Shown: positions 62,140 to 64,000 of the stretch, in pieces | Layout of the letters: the number at the start of each line of letters is the position of its first letter | How positions within the stretch are numbered: position 1 is the stretch's first letter | Assembly (NCBI GenBank): GCA_002238725.1 | Contig: MPMX01000003.1 | Location: 1-64,000 of the forward strand | Origin: Rhodospirillaceae bacterium bin65 | Lineage (GTDB): Bacteria > Pseudomonadota > Alphaproteobacteria > Bin65 | Reading direction: 5' to 3' | Length of the DNA stretch: 64,000 nucleotides | Program-made: the position numbers and the translations under genes | The notes under the pieces: model-generated | Database searches by the model: none | What the model was told of the DNA's origin: nothing | The model's input: only the letters and a program-made list of their open reading frames with translations

Positions 62140-62508
62140 ATGAGCTACGATCCAAACAACATCTTCGCGAAGATCCTGCGCGGCGAGATTCCCTGCGACA
62201 GGGTCCACGAGAACGACCATGCACTGGCCTTCCGGGACATCAACCCGCAGACGCCGGTCCATGTCCTGGTCATTCCGAAAGGCGCCTATGCCGACCTCAC
62301 CGACTTCGCGGCCAACGCCCCGGCCGACGAGATCGAGGGCTTCGTCCGCGCTCTAGGCGAGACGGCGCAGATGCTCGGGATTACGGACGGCGGCTACCGG
62401 GCGCTGACCAACATCGGCGAGCACGGCCTGCAGGAAGTGCCGCACTTCCATGTCCACCTGTTCGGGGGCCAGCCCCTCGGCCGCATGATCAAGCCGCCGG
62501 GGAAGTAG
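62140..62508 (+). CDS. HIT-family nucleotide hydrolase
   Basis: 122 residues. MSYDPNNIFAKILRGEIPCD is the standard opening and PHFHVHLFGG the histidine triad. Members hydrolyse adenosine phosphoramidates and similar nucleotides. It is 35 bases after hisE and its neighbour order (hisF-hisE-HIT) is common in alphaproteobacteria. Confidence 0.93.
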   Translation: MSYDPNNIFAKILRGEIPCDRVHENDHALAFRDINPQTPVHVLVIPKGAYADLTDFAANAPADEIEGFVRALGETAQMLGITDGGYRALTNIGEHGLQEVPHFHVHLFGGQPLGRMIKPPGK

Positions 62509-62522
62509 GTGGGGGGCCGGCC

Positions 62523-63083
62523 TCAGTTATTCGGCGTTTCGCGCGGGGCGTATTTGTTGAGGATGCGCTGCAGCGTCCGCCGGTGCATGTTCAGCCGGCG
62601 TGCGGTTTCCGACACGTTGCGGTCGCACTGCTCGTAGACGCGCTGGATATGCTCCCAGCGCACCCGGTCGGCCGACATCGGATTTTCCGGCGGTCCGGGC
62701 AATGGCCGGTCGGTGTTGAGGAGCGCCGCCTCGATCTGGTCGGCATCGGCCGGCTTGGGCAGATAGTCCACGGCGCCGGCCTTCACGGCGGCAACGGCGG
62801 TCGCGATGTTGCCGTAGCCGGTCAGCATGATGACGCGGCAGTCCGGTTTCACCTCGTGCAAGGCGGCCACGACATCGAGGCCGCTGCCGTCGCCCAAGCG
62901 CAGATCGATCACCGCATAATCCGGCATTTCCGATTTTGCGCAGGCCACGCCCTGGGCGGCGCTCTCCGCCGCCACGACGCTGAAGCCGCGGCGCTCCATC
63001 GCCAGGATCAGGCGCTGCCGCAAGGGGCGGTCGTCGTCGACGACCAGAAGTTTTCCTTTACTGTCCTGCGTGTTCTCAGACAC
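62523..63083 (-). CDS. regA: RegA/ActR/PrrA response regulator
   Basis: 186 residues. Receiver domain with acceptor Asp in YAVIDLRLGDGSGLDVVAAL, acidic VVDDDR and Lys in VDYLPKPA; the proline hinge GPPENPMSADRVRWEHIQRV is a RegA hallmark, followed by a Fis-type HTH (VSETARRLNMHRRTLQRIL). RegA controls genes for redox balance, respiration and carbon or nitrogen fixation. Its start overlaps the regB stop by 8 bases. Confidence 0.93.
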   Translation of the reverse strand: MSENTQDSKGKLLVVDDDRPLRQRLILAMERRGFSVVAAESAAQGVACAKSEMPDYAVIDLRLGDGSGLDVVAALHEVKPDCRVIMLTGYGNIATAVAAVKAGAVDYLPKPADADQIEAALLNTDRPLPGPPENPMSADRVRWEHIQRVYEQCDRNVSETARRLNMHRRTLQRILNKYAPRETPNN

Positions 63084-64000
63084 GTCCGGTCTCCGAAGTT
63101 GCGTGTTCGAGATCCCGGCGCGGCCAGGTTATTCGAACGATGGCGCCGGCTCCCCACCAATCCCACCAATCCTGATTGGCAAACCGCAGTGTGGCACCCG
63201 TACGATTGAGCAGGTTCTGGGCGATGAACACCCCCAGCCCCATATGCTCGCCTTCGCCGTCCGCACCGGCACGAGTCGAAACATAAGGCTCGCCCAGGCG
63301 GTCTAGCAAGTGCGCAGAAAAACCTGGACCGTCGTCGATGATCTCCACGGTCACCGTCTCGGCATCCCAGCGCCCCCGCAGGATGACTTCCGCCTCGGCG
63401 AACTGGATGGCATTCTGGATCAGGGTGCCGACGGCGCGGAGAAACTCCGGGCTTCGGGTCAGCACCGGCTCGCGGCTGCCCGGGGCCTCGCCGACCGGGC
63501 GGAAGTCGCGCGTGAGATTGACGGATTCGGTCAGGTACGGCCGGGCGGCCTCATCCAGCATGGTGCTGAGGGGAAGCCGGCTGTAGGGCTCGCCGCCCTC
63601 GGTTTCGGGCTTGCGGCTCAGTTCCATCAGGATCTCGCGGCACCGGGCCGTCTGTTCCAGGATCAGCTCGACATCGTCGGTCATCGGGCTGCCGGGCTTC
63701 AGGTCGTGGCTCAGCTCCTTTGCAGTGACAGCGATGGTGGCCAGCGGCGTTCCGAGCTCGTGGGCTGCCGCCGCCGCCAGCCCGCCGAGCGACGACAGGC
63801 GTTGCTCGTGTTCGAGCGCCACCTGCGCCGCGTTCAGCGCATCCTGCATCCGCCGGCCCTCCTCGGCGACGCTGCCGACGAAGGCGGCGATGAACAGCCC
63901 GCCGATCACCAGGGCCTGCCACACGCCGAGCACGTAGAAAACCGGCAACTCAAGAAGCGGCTCCGGCCCGGGCAGCGGTTCATACCGGAAGGCAAGCACG
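63076..64000 (-). CDS. regB: RegB/ActS/PrrB redox sensor kinase, 5'-truncated by window edge
   Basis: At least 307 residues; the gene continues past the window. One membrane helix (LGVWQALVIGGLFIAAFVGS) remains of six. The H-box is AAAAAHELGTPLATIAVTAK; the redox-active Cys lies in TARCREILMEL, 40 residues after the phospho-His, the same spacing as His225 and Cys265 of Rhodobacter RegB. The ATPase has QNAIQFA (N box), DDGPGF (G1) and GLGVFIAQNLL. It pairs with regA. Confidence 0.93.
   Translation of the reverse strand, partial: VLAFRYEPLPGPEPLLELPVFYVLGVWQALVIGGLFIAAFVGSVAEEGRRMQDALNAAQVALEHEQRLSSLGGLAAAAAHELGTPLATIAVTAKELSHDLKPGSPMTDDVELILEQTARCREILMELSRKPETEGGEPYSRLPLSTMLDEAARPYLTESVNLTRDFRPVGEAPGSREPVLTRSPEFLRAVGTLIQNAIQFAEAEVILRGRWDAETVTVEIIDDGPGFSAHLLDRLGEPYVSTRAGADGEGEHMGLGVFIAQNLLNRTGATLRFANQDWWDWWGAGAIVRITWPRRDLEHATSETGRV

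Overview
The window is high-GC DNA (about two-thirds G+C) from an alphaproteobacterium. The evidence is the hemC-hemD-mitofilin-hemY block, a RegB/RegA (ActS/ActR) redox pair, an MmcB gene with a LexA-like site, an Irr-type iron box and many ATGA start/stop overlaps between operon neighbours. The genus cannot be named from sequence alone; a Rhodospirillales-like lineage is my best guess. Gene density from 11.3 kb onwards is that of a normal chromosome.

Region 1 (1 to about 11.1 kb) is an accessory island. It opens with the C-terminal part of a tyrosine recombinase, a second recombinase stub and a decayed transposase. A lower-GC cargo module follows: a compact operon for a ubiquitin-like conjugation pathway on the minus strand (ubiquitin-like protein, E2-like protein, JAB-E1 fusion), with a divergent XRE regulator and two TATAC/GTATA dyads between them. 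Next come a small unknown gene and the front half of a predicted papain/C39-like cysteine protease, cut off at or near 5411. An IS110-family remnant follows. It is interrupted at 6643/6644 by the left end of a four-gene transposon (zinc-ribbon protein, rve transposase, TniB/ExeA ATPase, RepA-like ATPase). The right side of that transposon abuts the last ~55 codons of an acyl-CoA carboxyltransferase gene.

Region 2 (11.3-34.8 kb) is housekeeping. It holds a Cys/Met-type PLP enzyme and a VOC protein; SirB1-like, YraN and RsmI genes; an LpoA-like lipoprotein; rph-rdgB-hemW diverging from hrcA-grpE; a DUF1848 gene; coaBC-dut-moeB; gpsA and tsaD with a small basic ORF; the heme/mitofilin operon; a tRNA-Thr(CGT); and a racemase/acyl-CoA ligase pair.

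Region 3 (34.8-46.4 kb) carries a LysE exporter, pdxY-like kinase, CitE-like lyase, pyrD, a Sel1-repeat protein, a secreted nuclease and a Hyi-like isomerase. It also has a sulfur block (TauE exporter, cysteine dioxygenase-like protein, four-domain rhodanese), a Nudix hydrolase and a DUF3501 gene behind an iron-box-like palindrome.

Region 4 (46.4-64 kb) holds dnaK-dnaJ with a sigma32-like promoter, an NnrU/ICMT-type methyltransferase, mmcB and hsp20. A lipid A block follows (methyltransferase, phosphatase, MsbA-like ABC exporter, waaA, lpxK). Then come a phosphotransferase gene with an in-frame amber codon, a DUF1178 gene, a methyltransferase, hisF-hisE, a HIT protein and the redox regulators regA/regB, with regB running off the window. 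The most notable discoveries are the ubiquitin-like operon, whose E2-like protein contains no cysteine at all, and the four-gene transposon with its iteron-like repeats.
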